Source: Clostridiaceae bacterium (lineage in GTDB: Bacteria > Bacillota > Clostridia > DSM-8532). Taken from it: a DNA stretch of 64,000 nucleotides. Shown here one piece after another: positions 8,581 through 17,813 of the stretch. Numbering within the stretch: the stretch's first letter is position 1; every line of letters begins with the position of its first letter. The stretch covers positions 1 to 64,000 of the forward strand of contig DUNT01000078.1 in assembly GCA_012839205.1 (NCBI GenBank), written 5' to 3'. The notes below the pieces were generated by a model. The model saw nothing but the letters and a program-made list of their open reading frames with translations. It did no database searches and was not told where the DNA came from. Made by a program: the position numbers and the translations under genes.

Positions 8581-9611
8581 TCTCTATCACTCTCCTTTGG
8601 TTTTTCCTTGAGAGTGGTCTTGTATTTTTCAAGATTACTTGATGTTATCACTTTTGCCCCTGTGTCAACATATGAAGAAGTCATTTGCCTTTTCTTATAC
8701 TCCAGAAGTGAACGGATGCTTTCATATCCCATCTCATAGGGATTTGCCGCAACAGTTCCGTATATTACTCCTTTTTCTATATATCGGAGTATTTCAGGTG
8801 CATCGCCATATCCAATTATGGTTACTTCCCCCACCTTATTAAGGTCTACAATGATTTGAGCTGCACTTATGGTGTCCTTGACAGTGGTGCAAATTATGGT
8901 ATCCACATCGGGATGATTGTAAAGTATCTGTCGGGTAACCTCTTCAGCGCTAAAGAGACCGGTACCGGATGACTGTATGGTTTTTATGCTTGCCAGCGGC
9001 GCATCTTTAAGGGCATCCTTGAAACCTGCTACTCTAAGACTTTGAGGTACATTTTCACTTGTTCCATTAAAACTTTTAATGATAATACCGATGTTCGCTT
9101 CTTCCCCTGTTGATTCAAGAACAAGTTTGCCAGCCTCACTGCCCAAATTGTATGTATTGGTGCCCACAAAGCCCTTCCTTTTGCTGTCCTTTGCATCAGC
9201 TTCGATGGTAATTACCGGTATGCCGGCATCTGTTGCTTCATCTATAAGGGGAGTAAAAACCTCCTCATCCAAAACGTGCGTTACAATGCCGTCCACTCTG
9301 GATGCTACCGCCATCTTAAAATATTTAACCTGCTCATCAATATTTGTGAATCTGGGCCCATTAAACTCAACCGCAACATTGGAATCTTTAGCTGCATCAA
9401 AGCATCCTTCTTTAACAGTTTGCCAATACGAATCATCTGTATTCTGAGCAATTACTATAAAGTGATAGTCAATTTTACTGGTGCTTTCCTTAAGAAGACT
9501 GTTTGCTTCAAGAAGGTTAAGCTGAAAATAGTCTATGGAATACCCTATTAGAAAAATAAAAATGATAAACAACAGGACTACTCCAAGTACCATGACTTTT
9601 TTCATACGCAA
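8577..9611 (-). CDS. Membrane-anchored RbsB/XylF-family sugar-binding protein
   Basis: A 344-residue type I periplasmic-binding protein and first gene of the sensing operon. The N-terminal hydrophobic stretch (about residues 5-26) has no lipobox cysteine, so it looks like an uncleaved membrane anchor. The rest follows the ribose/galactose-binding pattern: FIVIAQNTDDSYWQTVKEG, VDGIVTHVLDE, GFVGTNTYNLG and VTIIGYGDAPEILRYIEKG. It overlaps the kinase start by four bases, as expected for an accessory sensor protein that acts with the kinase. The ligand cannot be read from the sequence. With the terminal XylF-like lipoprotein, the operon encodes two different binding proteins for one kinase. Confidence 0.87.
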   Translation of the reverse strand: MRMKKVMVLGVVLLFIIFIFLIGYSIDYFQLNLLEANSLLKESTSKIDYHFIVIAQNTDDSYWQTVKEGCFDAAKDSNVAVEFNGPRFTNIDEQVKYFKMAVASRVDGIVTHVLDEEVFTPLIDEATDAGIPVITIEADAKDSKRKGFVGTNTYNLGSEAGKLVLESTGEEANIGIIIKSFNGTSENVPQSLRVAGFKDALKDAPLASIKTIQSSGTGLFSAEEVTRQILYNHPDVDTIICTTVKDTISAAQIIVDLNKVGEVTIIGYGDAPEILRYIEKGVIYGTVAANPYEMGYESIRSLLEYKKRQMTSSYVDTGAKVITSSNLEKYKTTLKEKPKESDRD

Positions 9612-9679
9612 CCTCGCACGATTATTGCCACCTTGGTGATTGCCTATTTGTGCCTGTGCTATAAGTGGTGTTTGTATTA

Positions 9680-9710
9680 ATTATAGCATATGAAATTAAA
9701 GATGAGTAAA
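9680..9710 (-). promoter_or_regulatory. Candidate promoter of the sugar-sensing operon
   Basis: On the minus strand a perfect TATAAT (9680-9685) lies 68 bases upstream of the binding-protein start. A TTTACT lies 19 bases further out, a little longer than ideal spacing. It starts just after the end of the isomerase gene, so the sensor operon may have its own promoter. Confidence 0.45.
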
Positions 9711-9716
9711 AAATGC

Positions 9717-10400
9717 TTATTTTTGTATCGACTGGTAGTCATTAACCAGATAATACCTGGGTGATTCATCCTCTTCAATATCCGGAAATCTTCCGACTTT
9801 CTCATAGAACCGATTATCTGTATAATCATCATTACACTCTGAAACCTCTCCTACCAGAACGGAGCCTTTGCCGGGTTCCCCCCAGAAAGAATGATATTGT
9901 CCGGGATATAATGTGATACTTTCACCCGGTTCCAGTCTTACCGTGGAGCCGGCCGGTACCTGATACTCCCTTCCATCGCTGTATACTGTAACAGGTATAT
10001 CAGCCAGATTTTCATCACTAGTAGATTCGTATAGTTTTACTATCAGATTCCCGCCGCCGCGGTTAATAATATCCTCTGTCTTTTTCCAGTGAAAATGAAG
10101 AGGCGTAATTTGTTTCTCTTTTACTATCATTATTTTTTCGGCATAGGTCTTTTTATATTTTTCCATATTCAAATTGCCATTTCTTATGGTGAAAAGAAAA
10201 AGACCCTTTTCCAGGAAGTCACCGCTCCCAAAGTCTGTAATATCCCACCCCAGATGATTATCACGTATTTCATCGTATTCTTTCCCTTTGGAAGCCCATA
10301 TATCAGGAGTCCAATAAGCGAAAGGCGGAAGTATAAACTGATGCTGTCTGAAAAAAGCTATACCTTCTTCAATAATTCTGTTAATTTCAGAACGTTTCAT
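9717..10400 (-). CDS. D-lyxose isomerase family protein (cupin)
   Basis: A 227-residue protein of the D-lyxose isomerase family, which interconverts D-lyxose and D-xylulose and in some members D-mannose and D-fructose. The metal-binding cupin ligands are visible as TPLHFHWKKTEDI (about residues 122-134, two His and a Glu) and PGQYHSFWGEPGKG (His near 187). GAGGTAATG precedes the ATG. It sits between two PfkB kinases and the sugar-sensing operon, so it likely feeds a ketose to a neighbouring kinase. Substrate preference within the family is not resolved. Confidence 0.87.
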   Translation of the reverse strand: MKRSEINRIIEEGIAFFRQHQFILPPFAYWTPDIWASKGKEYDEIRDNHLGWDITDFGSGDFLEKGLFLFTIRNGNLNMEKYKKTYAEKIMIVKEKQITPLHFHWKKTEDIINRGGGNLIVKLYESTSDENLADIPVTVYSDGREYQVPAGSTVRLEPGESITLYPGQYHSFWGEPGKGSVLVGEVSECNDDYTDNRFYEKVGRFPDIEEDESPRYYLVNDYQSIQK

Positions 10401-10486
10401 TTTTCATTACCTCACTAATTTATTCATCGTTACATACCTGCATCTCCGGTCATTTTTTTATCAGGTATCTGTGTTTTTACTGTTGT

Positions 10487-11494
10487 TTAGCCAGCTTTAT
10501 ACTTCTCAAACAATTCGATTATTCCTTTGACACTTTTTATACCCGAAACCGAATCTATTTCAGACAGACTGCTGGCTGCTGCGGCACATGCAATCTTCAG
10601 TGATTCCTCAACGGCTAATTCTTTATATATGGAATAAAGCATACCTGCACAGAAGGCATCTCCTGCTCCAACACTACTTTTTATATATCCTTCAGGTAAT
10701 TTCAATGACGGAACATAAGTAAAATTCATATCAGAGTCCATTGCCCAGCCACCTTGTGGTGCGTGGATTACAACAAGCTCCTTTACACCTAATACCAATA
10801 TCTTTTCACATATTTTTTTGATGAGATTTGCATCAAGTTTTCCATCTGGACTGTAAGGGCTGATATTGGTTGTTTTTCCAGCCTCGATTTCGTTAATGAT
10901 AACATAATTGCAGTGTTTCAGACTTGCCTGGACTATTTCTGAATACCTGTCATTTTCTGTACTAACCATGTCAAGAGAAGTCTTTATGCCTTTTGTCTGG
11001 ATCTTTGCCAAAGCCCTGGCCATTACTGTTCCATATTCTTTATCTTCCCTGTCAAAGGGTTCCATTAGCAAAGCATATCCCATATGAAAAATATCAGTGT
11101 TGATGGAATCGAAGTCAAGGTTCTCATATGAAAAGCAGCGGTTTGCACCTCTTGCATGGAAAAAAGTGCGTTCCCCTGTGGATTCTTCAGTCATGCAATC
11201 AGTAAAAGCAGTTAACTCGCCATCAAAGATTTTTATTCCACGGGTATTAATACCGTTTTCTTTTAGCAGCTTTAATACAAATTGACCATTTTCATCGTTG
11301 CCTATCCCTCCATAAGCGTATAGAGGAATTGTGCCACATATCTTTGCCAGACCTATAAGGGTATTCGTCACACATCCGCCTGCTCCTCTGGAACTGGCCA
11401 GGATGTTGCTAAGCATTCCTTTTTTTACATATTGGTCTATGATTTTATAGTAATCTACCGTTATAGTCCCGGCAATTCCAATACCTCGTCTCAG
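10487..11494 (-). CDS. PfkB-family carbohydrate kinase, probable CTG start
   Basis: Ribokinase-like sugar kinase. Starting at the first ATG would remove the conserved first strand. The same frame runs 26 codons further upstream, encoding GIGIAGTITVDYYKIID, a normal PfkB N terminus. The only plausible initiator there is CTG at 11494, nine bases after AAAGGAG. An ATG at 11499 is out of frame and stops after two codons. The full product is about 335 residues, with the anion-hole and catalytic motif SSVGAGDAFCAG near the C terminus. It lies upstream of the lyxose isomerase gene and downstream of a tiny membrane peptide in the same frame. The substrate is unknown; a keto-pentose or fructose would fit the context. 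Confidence 0.85.
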   Translation of the reverse strand: MRRGIGIAGTITVDYYKIIDQYVKKGMLSNILASSRGAGGCVTNTLIGLAKICGTIPLYAYGGIGNDENGQFVLKLLKENGINTRGIKIFDGELTAFTDCMTEESTGERTFFHARGANRCFSYENLDFDSINTDIFHMGYALLMEPFDREDKEYGTVMARALAKIQTKGIKTSLDMVSTENDRYSEIVQASLKHCNYVIINEIEAGKTTNISPYSPDGKLDANLIKKICEKILVLGVKELVVIHAPQGGWAMDSDMNFTYVPSLKLPEGYIKSSVGAGDAFCAGMLYSIYKELAVEESLKIACAAAASSLSEIDSVSGIKSVKGIIELFEKYKAG

Positions 11495-11500
11495 GACATT

Positions 11501-11617
11501 TCACTCCTTTGATGTATTATCTGGATGTTTTGATTTTGTTTTTACCAAGAGAGCTAACGCTGTAATTGTCGAAATAGCAATAATTGTTGTTATTATTATG
11601 ATTTTTTTCTTACTCAT
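11501..11617 (-). CDS. Small 38-residue membrane peptide, coupled to the PfkB gene
   Basis: The frame starts at ATG 11617, preceded by GGAGAG, and reads MSKKKIIIITTIIAISTI followed by TALALLV and a polar tail KTKSKHPDNTSKE. It is a single transmembrane helix with a short basic start. Its last codons contain AAAGGAG, which serves as the ribosome binding site of the PfkB kinase. The TGA stop is in the kinase's own frame, separated from the CTG start by two codons. I do not recognise the family. It could be a real small protein, a translational-coupling leader, or the remnant of a longer fused protein. Confidence 0.5.
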   Translation of the reverse strand: MSKKKIIIITTIIAISTITALALLVKTKSKHPDNTSKE

Positions 11618-11861
11618 AGCTACTCTCCAGTTAATTACTAATGATAGATGTGTGCCGTAATTGACAGTGATGTTCTTTCCCTTAGCCTCAGTTTACCTAA
11701 AATAATACTCAAAAGCAATATTTATTAGGATTACTTTGTTATTACTGCTTATATTTTCTTTAACTTTATACTGCAACGCAGGGTTCAGCAAAGAATAATC
11801 CAACCTGAAAAGATAATATTATTAACTACACTCCTTATGCTATAGAGATATAATAGGAGTA

Positions 11862-12839
11862 TTAAAGTTCATTTTTTAGTTTAGCTGTTGCTATACAGTT
11901 CTCAACATCCGAAACCGATGGCATTGCCGGAATTGCTCCTTTTTTCATGGTAGCCAAAGAGCCGGCGGCATTAGAAAACTTTATCATGGATTCCAGCTCA
12001 TCTTTATCCAGTAATTCAATTGACTTTTCTGAGTTAAGAATTTTATACAACATGGCTCCCAAAAAAGCATCACCAGCACCGGTGGTATCTATTGTGTTTA
12101 CATCATAGGTAGCCAGTTTTCCAGTTGTATTTCCGTATCTGTAGAAACAGCCTTCTGGACCAAGTGTTACTAAAATAAGTTTGGTCCCATATTTATCCTG
12201 AATATATCCTGAGCCTTTTCCCAGACTTTTCTCTCCTGTTATAAACTCCAGCTCTTCACCCGATACTTTTAGAATATCAGTATAGGCCAACCCTGTTTCC
12301 ATTAACGTTTTTGCTTCCTTCAGGTTATCCCATAGAGGAGGCCTTAAGTTAGGATCAAAAGAAATGAGCTTTTTATATTTCTTTGCTGTCTTTATAGCAT
12401 ATAAAGTAGCATCTCTGGAAGGTCCCTTTGTCATGGAAACAGTTCCAAAGTGGAATATCCTGCAGTTCTTTATTAATTCCCGATCTATTTCATCCTCACA
12501 AAGCAGCATATCTGCACCGGGTTTTCTATAAAAACTGAAACTCCTGTCTCCGCTGCTGTCCAGATGTACAAACGCAAGGGTGGTATTGGCCTGGTCAGTA
12601 ATGACAATTCCCTGCGTATCTACCCCTATATCCTTCATGGTTGACAGAAGGAAACTGCCAAATTGATCATTGCCTACTTTACTGATTAAAGCTGTCTTTT
12701 TACCCATCTTAGAAAGAATAGCCAGTACATTTCCGGGGGCCCCGCCGGGATTTCTTTCAAATAATGCGGTGCCTTCAGGCGTTACTCCCCCTGGAGCAAA
12801 ATCAATCAGTAATTCACCTATCGCAACAACATCAAACAT
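11862..12839 (-). CDS. Fructokinase-like PfkB sugar kinase
   Basis: A 325-residue kinase matching the fructokinase/ScrK subgroup of PfkB proteins. It starts with VVAIGELLIDFAP and has the first family signature GGAPGNVLAILSKMG (about residues 31-45). The catalytic motif DTTGAGDAFLGAML (about 247-260) holds the base aspartate. It likely phosphorylates fructose to fructose 6-phosphate in the cytoplasm. It lies 38 bases downstream of the TetM-like fusion gene on the same strand, with a weak ribosome binding site. Co-transcription is possible but function does not link the two. 2-keto-3-deoxygluconate kinase is a less likely alternative. Confidence 0.85.
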   Translation of the reverse strand: MFDVVAIGELLIDFAPGGVTPEGTALFERNPGGAPGNVLAILSKMGKKTALISKVGNDQFGSFLLSTMKDIGVDTQGIVITDQANTTLAFVHLDSSGDRSFSFYRKPGADMLLCEDEIDRELIKNCRIFHFGTVSMTKGPSRDATLYAIKTAKKYKKLISFDPNLRPPLWDNLKEAKTLMETGLAYTDILKVSGEELEFITGEKSLGKGSGYIQDKYGTKLILVTLGPEGCFYRYGNTTGKLATYDVNTIDTTGAGDAFLGAMLYKILNSEKSIELLDKDELESMIKFSNAAGSLATMKKGAIPAMPSVSDVENCIATAKLKNEL

Positions 12840-12877
12840 ATTAGCATCACCATTCCATACTCTATAGTATTAAAATT

Positions 12878-15532
12878 TTACTTTTCCTTTTTGAAAAGTT
12901 CCTCCATCTGAGATTTGGTCTCTACCGACAAGGCCTCTCCCAGATAATTTCGGTCTACTGTCTGTTTTTGTTGGTATGCTTGCATCACTTTTATAAGAGA
13001 GTTTTCTATTTCAGCCTTGAGTTCGCTGGCCGACATAACTGCACACCCTGCTCCCCGGATTATAATCTGCTGCAAATTATCCGATGTAGCAACAGTTATA
13101 TTATATTTTTTCTGATTATCATGTGCAAATCTTTCAATATACTGGTCTGCTGTTTGCGCCTCCCTGGTATATACCAAATGAATATTCTCATAATCAAGAA
13201 ATTCTTCCTGATGTCTCTCAACCCGGTAGGCATCAAATACCGCAATAATACGATTTTTCCGGATACCCTGATACTTGCACAGGATATCAAGTAGTTTTGA
13301 CCTGGCAGTATCCATATTGTCCCGAGCCAATTCTTTTAGTTCAGGCCATGCAAAAATAATATTATAGGCATCAACAAGCAGATATTCTTCTTTTTTCTCC
13401 ATTGGCTGTGCGCTTTTATAGGTTGATGATTTGTGAAAACTTTCTGCTGTCGTTCTTCGTTTTTGCCAAGTATTCTTTTTCCCCTGATTTGCATAATAGG
13501 TCTGATTAAGAATGCGGTCAACCTCCTCGGCATCAAGCCATGGTTCCATCGGCTTACTTTGCTGGTTTGCGAATGCCTCCTCCAGATTTTCGTCTTTATT
13601 TTTTAAATAACTTTCAACGTGCATATAGTCTTTTACTTCATCCCAGTTTACAGAAAAACCTGAACCATTAGCACAAAATATTGAAGACGTAGGGTTGTCC
13701 ACATCTCTTTCTGAATCATAGCCAATCTCTTTAATAACTTCATCTGCATTATGGCATGGTTCATACCCTTTAAGGCTGCAAAAAAGCCTGCCTTGACCTT
13801 TGGTGTAGGCTGTAAGTTCTTTTTGATAATTTCTCATGGTAACAACCGGAGCACTTCCTGTCAGCACCGCTGTGCCGTTTTCTATATGCAAAATCTGGCA
13901 GTTTCCGTGCATTTTCTCTATGTCGGTCATGGCACGTCCTACTATAGTCTCAGGCAATTCTATCTGGAATGAATAAAACGGCTCCAATAATATAGATTCT
14001 GCCTCTTTTAACCCTTGTCGAACTGCACGGTAAGTTGCTTCCCGAAAGTCTCCGCCTTCTGTATGTTTATTATGAGCCCTGCCCGATACCAGAGTTATTT
14101 TAATATCAGTAATTGCTGAACCGGTTAGAACTCCCTTATGAACCTTTTCTTTCAGATGGGATAAAACAAGGTTTTTCCAGCTTTTTGCCAATACATCGTC
14201 ACTGCAGTCTACCGCAAACTCAAGCCCGCTTCCCCGTTCCTTTGGTTCCAATAGCAGATGAACTTCAGCATAATGTCCCAGAGGTTCGAAGTGCCCGACA
14301 CCTTCTACGATACTTCCAATAGTCTCTTTATAAACAATGCTGCCTGAATCAAATGTCACTTCAACGCCAAACCGGCTAAGTATAAGACTTTGTAAAATTT
14401 CAATCTGCACTTCACCCATAATCTGTGCCCGGATTTCCTGTAGCTGTTCATCCCACACAATACGAAGCTCAGGATCTTCCTCCTCCAGCATTCTCAGCTT
14501 AGGCATCATCATTCGTGGGTCAACGCCTTCCGGAAGTTTAATCTGATATGTCAGCACAGGCTCTAAAATCAGCTCCCCAGAAGTTTTCTCCTCTCCTAAC
14601 CCTTCTCCCGGTTTTGTTAGACTCAGCCCTGTTACAGCACAAACAGTGCCTGCTTCAGCCTCACTCAGCGCCACAAATTTCTTACCGGAATAAATACGTA
14701 TCTGATTAACTTTTTCTTCATATTCCCTGTAATTTACAGCATCTCTTACTTTAAGCCTTCCTCCGGTGATTTTCATATGAGTAAGACGGTTTCCTTGTTC
14801 ATCTCTGCTTATCTTAAATATTTTTGCTGCAAATTTTTTCGGATAGGTAGGAGAAGAGGTGTATTTAACTAAACCTTGCATAAAATCATCTATGCCTTTT
14901 ATCTTTAAAGCTGATCCGAAAAAACAGGGAAATACTTTTCGTGCTTTTATTGCCTCTTTTATTTTCTTAACACTAATACGATTAGATTCTAAATAAGCTT
15001 CCATCAATCCTTCGTCGCACATTGCAAGCTGATCGTAAAACTTATCTGTATCTGCTTGTCCAAAATCAATACACCCGTCACCCAGATGTTTCTTCAATTC
15101 CTCCATTAATTGAATTTGATCTGTACTCTCTTGATCCATTTTATTAATAAAAATGAATACCGGAATATTGTATGATGAAAGCAAATGCCATAAGGTTCTG
15201 GTATGGCCCTGAATACCATCCGACCCACTTATCACTAATATGGCATAATCCAGTACCTGGAGCGTCCTTTCCATCTCACTTGAAAAATCTGCATGGCCGG
15301 GAGTATCCAATAGAGTAATTTGTTTATCTCCAATTTCAAACACTGCCTGCTTGGAGAAAATAGTAATCCCTCTTGCTCTTTCAAGTTCAAAGGTGTCAAG
15401 GTATGCATCCTTGTTGTCCACACGGCCTAATTGGCGTAACTTGCCGCTCAAGTATAGTAAACTCTCTGAAAGTGTTGTCTTGCCAGCATCTACATGTGCC
15501 AGTATTCCAATAACCAGTTTATTCATAATCAA
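12878..15532 (-). CDS. TetM-like translational GTPase fused to a Rae1/YacP-like NYN nuclease domain
   Basis: An 884-residue protein. Residues 1 to about 650 follow the EF-G/ribosomal-protection layout: G1 AHVDAGKTT (12-20), G3 DTPGH (76-80) and G4 NKMD (130-133). Translation-factor domains II to V follow. From about residue 716 a second domain begins, with LLVDAYNII (Asp 721), VFDAYRVE, TADQYIER and VATSD. These are the conserved acidic positions of YacP/Rae1, the ribosome-associated A-site mRNA endonuclease of Bacillus. The start is TTG at 15532, seven bases after AAGGA; ATG at 15526 is an alternative. Tetracycline protection proteins are about 640 residues and lack this domain. A ribosome-rescue or mRNA-cleavage role is inference. 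Confidence 0.88.
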   Translation of the reverse strand: MIMNKLVIGILAHVDAGKTTLSESLLYLSGKLRQLGRVDNKDAYLDTFELERARGITIFSKQAVFEIGDKQITLLDTPGHADFSSEMERTLQVLDYAILVISGSDGIQGHTRTLWHLLSSYNIPVFIFINKMDQESTDQIQLMEELKKHLGDGCIDFGQADTDKFYDQLAMCDEGLMEAYLESNRISVKKIKEAIKARKVFPCFFGSALKIKGIDDFMQGLVKYTSSPTYPKKFAAKIFKISRDEQGNRLTHMKITGGRLKVRDAVNYREYEEKVNQIRIYSGKKFVALSEAEAGTVCAVTGLSLTKPGEGLGEEKTSGELILEPVLTYQIKLPEGVDPRMMMPKLRMLEEEDPELRIVWDEQLQEIRAQIMGEVQIEILQSLILSRFGVEVTFDSGSIVYKETIGSIVEGVGHFEPLGHYAEVHLLLEPKERGSGLEFAVDCSDDVLAKSWKNLVLSHLKEKVHKGVLTGSAITDIKITLVSGRAHNKHTEGGDFREATYRAVRQGLKEAESILLEPFYSFQIELPETIVGRAMTDIEKMHGNCQILHIENGTAVLTGSAPVVTMRNYQKELTAYTKGQGRLFCSLKGYEPCHNADEVIKEIGYDSERDVDNPTSSIFCANGSGFSVNWDEVKDYMHVESYLKNKDENLEEAFANQQSKPMEPWLDAEEVDRILNQTYYANQGKKNTWQKRRTTAESFHKSSTYKSAQPMEKKEEYLLVDAYNIIFAWPELKELARDNMDTARSKLLDILCKYQGIRKNRIIAVFDAYRVERHQEEFLDYENIHLVYTREAQTADQYIERFAHDNQKKYNITVATSDNLQQIIIRGAGCAVMSASELKAEIENSLIKVMQAYQQKQTVDRNYLGEALSVETKSQMEELFKKEK

Positions 15533-15664
15533 TTATTAATCCTTCATTGTCTATAATACCATAATACCTAAGTAAAGAATAAATAAGGCATTGATAATGT
15601 CACCATTACTGTAAATGCTTTCTGGAATAAAATCAAATAGGTCACCTCAAGTTTTCGAGAAATA

Positions 15665-17107
15665 CTAGCACTCGCTTATCAGCTTAATATAGAATTCTAC
15701 TACCTTCAAAAGGGTATTTACTGGAATTCTTTCGTTATGCCCGTGAATCATATCCCTTTCCTCTTTTGACAGCTTCATAGCCGAAAAACGGTATACCCTG
15801 TCTGTAATTCTTAAGTAATGTCTTGAATCGCTGCAGCCCATCATAAGATATGGGGAAACTATTACTTCAGGCCAAACGCTTTTTATAACATTCTTTAATC
15901 TGTACCACTCATCACAGCTGGTATCAGAATAACCGGACGGGTTCATACCATTTACAATGCTGATATCAATCTTGTCATTGGCGATAATTTTCTCCAGTCT
16001 TGCTATGGCAGATTCGATGGTGTCGGTTCCAAGGAGGCGAAGATTTGCTCCCACCGTGGCACTTGACGGAATTACATTAAAAACCTTGCTGCCTTCCATT
16101 CTGGTTACAGCACAGGTAGTCCTCATTATGGCATTGAGTTCACCCCCCGATGTTTTACTGATAAAACTTAACAGTGGTTTAAAGCACCAGAGATTTGCAA
16201 ATAAGATTCTGTACATAAAATTTGAATGCCTGCCAAGTGTGTCAAACATCTCCTTAACAGGTTTTGTAAGTTGAGACTTAAAAGGATTTTTTTCTATTTT
16301 CACAACTGCCTTAGCCAGTAAACCAACAATGGTATGGGCGGGCGGAGTAGATGAATGTCCTCCTTTGCTATTCATTGAAAGCTCGATATTAAGGCTGCCT
16401 TTTTCCCCTGTGCCAATTAAAGCTGCCGGAGTTAAAACACCCGGGAAAGCATTTTCAACTATGGCTCCTCCCTCATCAACAACAAAAGAAGGCTTAACTC
16501 CCATTCTTTCCAGTTCATCTACAATTTCAAGGCAGGATGGGCCCATAATCTCTTCGTCACCGGAAAAGGAAAAATAAATATCCTGCTCTGGTGTGAATCC
16601 TGATTTAATCAAATGCTCTGCAGCTTCCAATATGCCGCACAGGGTAGATTTGGTATCCAAAGCTCCTCTTCCCCATATTTCATTATTTTCAACAATCCTC
16701 TCAAAAGCAGGTTTAACCCAGTTTTTTTCATCTGCCGGTACCACATCATAATGAGCCATAAGTACGACCGGCTTATCACTGGCGTTTCCTTTCCAGTGAT
16801 ACAGTATTCCTGACTTTCCTATTAGTTTGCGGGAACATGCTTGATGAAATTCCGGGAACCTTTCAACAAGGAGATTTTGGAACCTTTCAAATTCTTTCTT
16901 ATCAGCTAATTCGTCATTGATATATGAAATTGTTTTGCAGCGAATCATATCGGCCAGATCACGAATAACTTTATCTTTATCGATTTTAGGTATTTCACTT
17001 TTTTCAGTGATTTCTTCCATAGGCTTAAAAACAGCTGCTCTTATTAATATAACAGCCAGAAAAACTATTATAGCAAATAGTATTGTAATTCCGATATACA
17101 TGGCCAT
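15665..17107 (-). CDS. M20-family metallopeptidase with N-terminal membrane anchor
   Basis: A 480-residue zinc peptidase of the M20/PM20D1-like group. A hydrophobic helix (about residues 3-28) precedes the catalytic part. Metal-site segments are visible: [13 protein letters not shown] (His and following Asp), [19 protein letters not shown] (the Glu pair) and MGCSDSRHY near the end, with a C-terminal HGHNERI. It probably removes or adds acyl groups on amino acids or cleaves dipeptides. The two genes downstream of 17.1 kb in coordinate order are DUF5058-type membrane proteins, transcribed before it with a 35-base gap. A linked uptake and hydrolysis unit is therefore plausible. Confidence 0.88.
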   Translation of the reverse strand: MAMYIGITILFAIIVFLAVILIRAAVFKPMEEITEKSEIPKIDKDKVIRDLADMIRCKTISYINDELADKKEFERFQNLLVERFPEFHQACSRKLIGKSGILYHWKGNASDKPVVLMAHYDVVPADEKNWVKPAFERIVENNEIWGRGALDTKSTLCGILEAAEHLIKSGFTPEQDIYFSFSGDEEIMGPSCLEIVDELERMGVKPSFVVDEGGAIVENAFPGVLTPAALIGTGEKGSLNIELSMNSKGGHSSTPPAHTIVGLLAKAVVKIEKNPFKSQLTKPVKEMFDTLGRHSNFMYRILFANLWCFKPLLSFISKTSGGELNAIMRTTCAVTRMEGSKVFNVIPSSATVGANLRLLGTDTIESAIARLEKIIANDKIDISIVNGMNPSGYSDTSCDEWYRLKNVIKSVWPEVIVSPYLMMGCSDSRHYLRITDRVYRFSAMKLSKEERDMIHGHNERIPVNTLLKVVEFYIKLISEC

Positions 17108-17142
17108 AAAATATTCCTCTTTTCCTTACCCGGATAAGGGTT

Positions 17143-17802
17143 TTACAGTAATCCTTTTTTGTACAGAATTCTTGCAACACCAATGGATATGGCGGCACCT
17201 ACCGGTACCAGTATACCCACTGAGCTCGCTAAAGAAGGCACTAATAAGAACAATACAATCATAAACAACAGAGGCGCGATTGATATCTTCCAGTTCTTGC
17301 TGATATAAACTACGCCCAGACCTCCGAAAAGGGCCGGCAGAATATTGTCAAAAGCAGGCTTTAGTTCAGGCGAATTCAGGATGGGAGTCAATTGACCTAT
17401 CAGAAGAACTCCTATGGAAATAATTATAGTTGTGACAATGGAAGAAGTGGCGATTGCAATAGTTGAAACAACTTCCCCTTCCTCTGTTCCCGATTTTACA
17501 TTGTTAATCTCCATAGCATTCAAAGCGCATGGAACTTTTAAGTTTGTAAGGTTTCCAGTTACAAATCCAAGATAAGATCCGGCCGTTCCCAGCATGGGGC
17601 AAAAAGTAATAACCTCAATAACTCCAACTGTCCAAAATATAGGAGCTACTCCCAAAAGTCCTTTTACCACTGATTGCACAGGTGGCCAGGCATTGTAGTA
17701 AAGACATATTGCCACAGGCACCAAAAGAATTATTACAATCGCAGTCCATATCCAGATCTTTCCGTACAGGTGCGTCATATCATCATAGGTTTTTGTATTC
17801 AT
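17143..17802 (-). CDS. Integral membrane protein, partner of DUF5058
   Basis: A 219-residue protein with five to six hydrophobic helices, for example WIWTAIVIILLVPVAICLYY near the start. The ATG at 17802 has GGAGG at 17810-17814 with a seven-base gap, so the longer in-frame extension upstream is rejected. It includes an asparagine- and glycine-rich stretch, GTAGSYLGFVTGNLTNLK. It is tightly linked to the DUF5058 gene, whose stop codon lies in the ribosome binding site region. I know no assigned function. A two-subunit transporter is the simplest reading, possibly supplying substrate to the adjacent M20 peptidase. Confidence 0.75.
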   Translation of the reverse strand: MNTKTYDDMTHLYGKIWIWTAIVIILLVPVAICLYYNAWPPVQSVVKGLLGVAPIFWTVGVIEVITFCPMLGTAGSYLGFVTGNLTNLKVPCALNAMEINNVKSGTEEGEVVSTIAIATSSIVTTIIISIGVLLIGQLTPILNSPELKPAFDNILPALFGGLGVVYISKNWKISIAPLLFMIVLFLLVPSLASSVGILVPVGAAISIGVARILYKKGLL

Positions 17803-17813
17803 ATCAAATCCTC

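Noticed and set aside
12878-15532. Acquired tetracycline-resistance gene of the tetM class
   Set aside because: The protein is about 240 residues longer than TetM, has an added nuclease-like domain and lies among ordinary chromosomal genes with no mobile element nearby.
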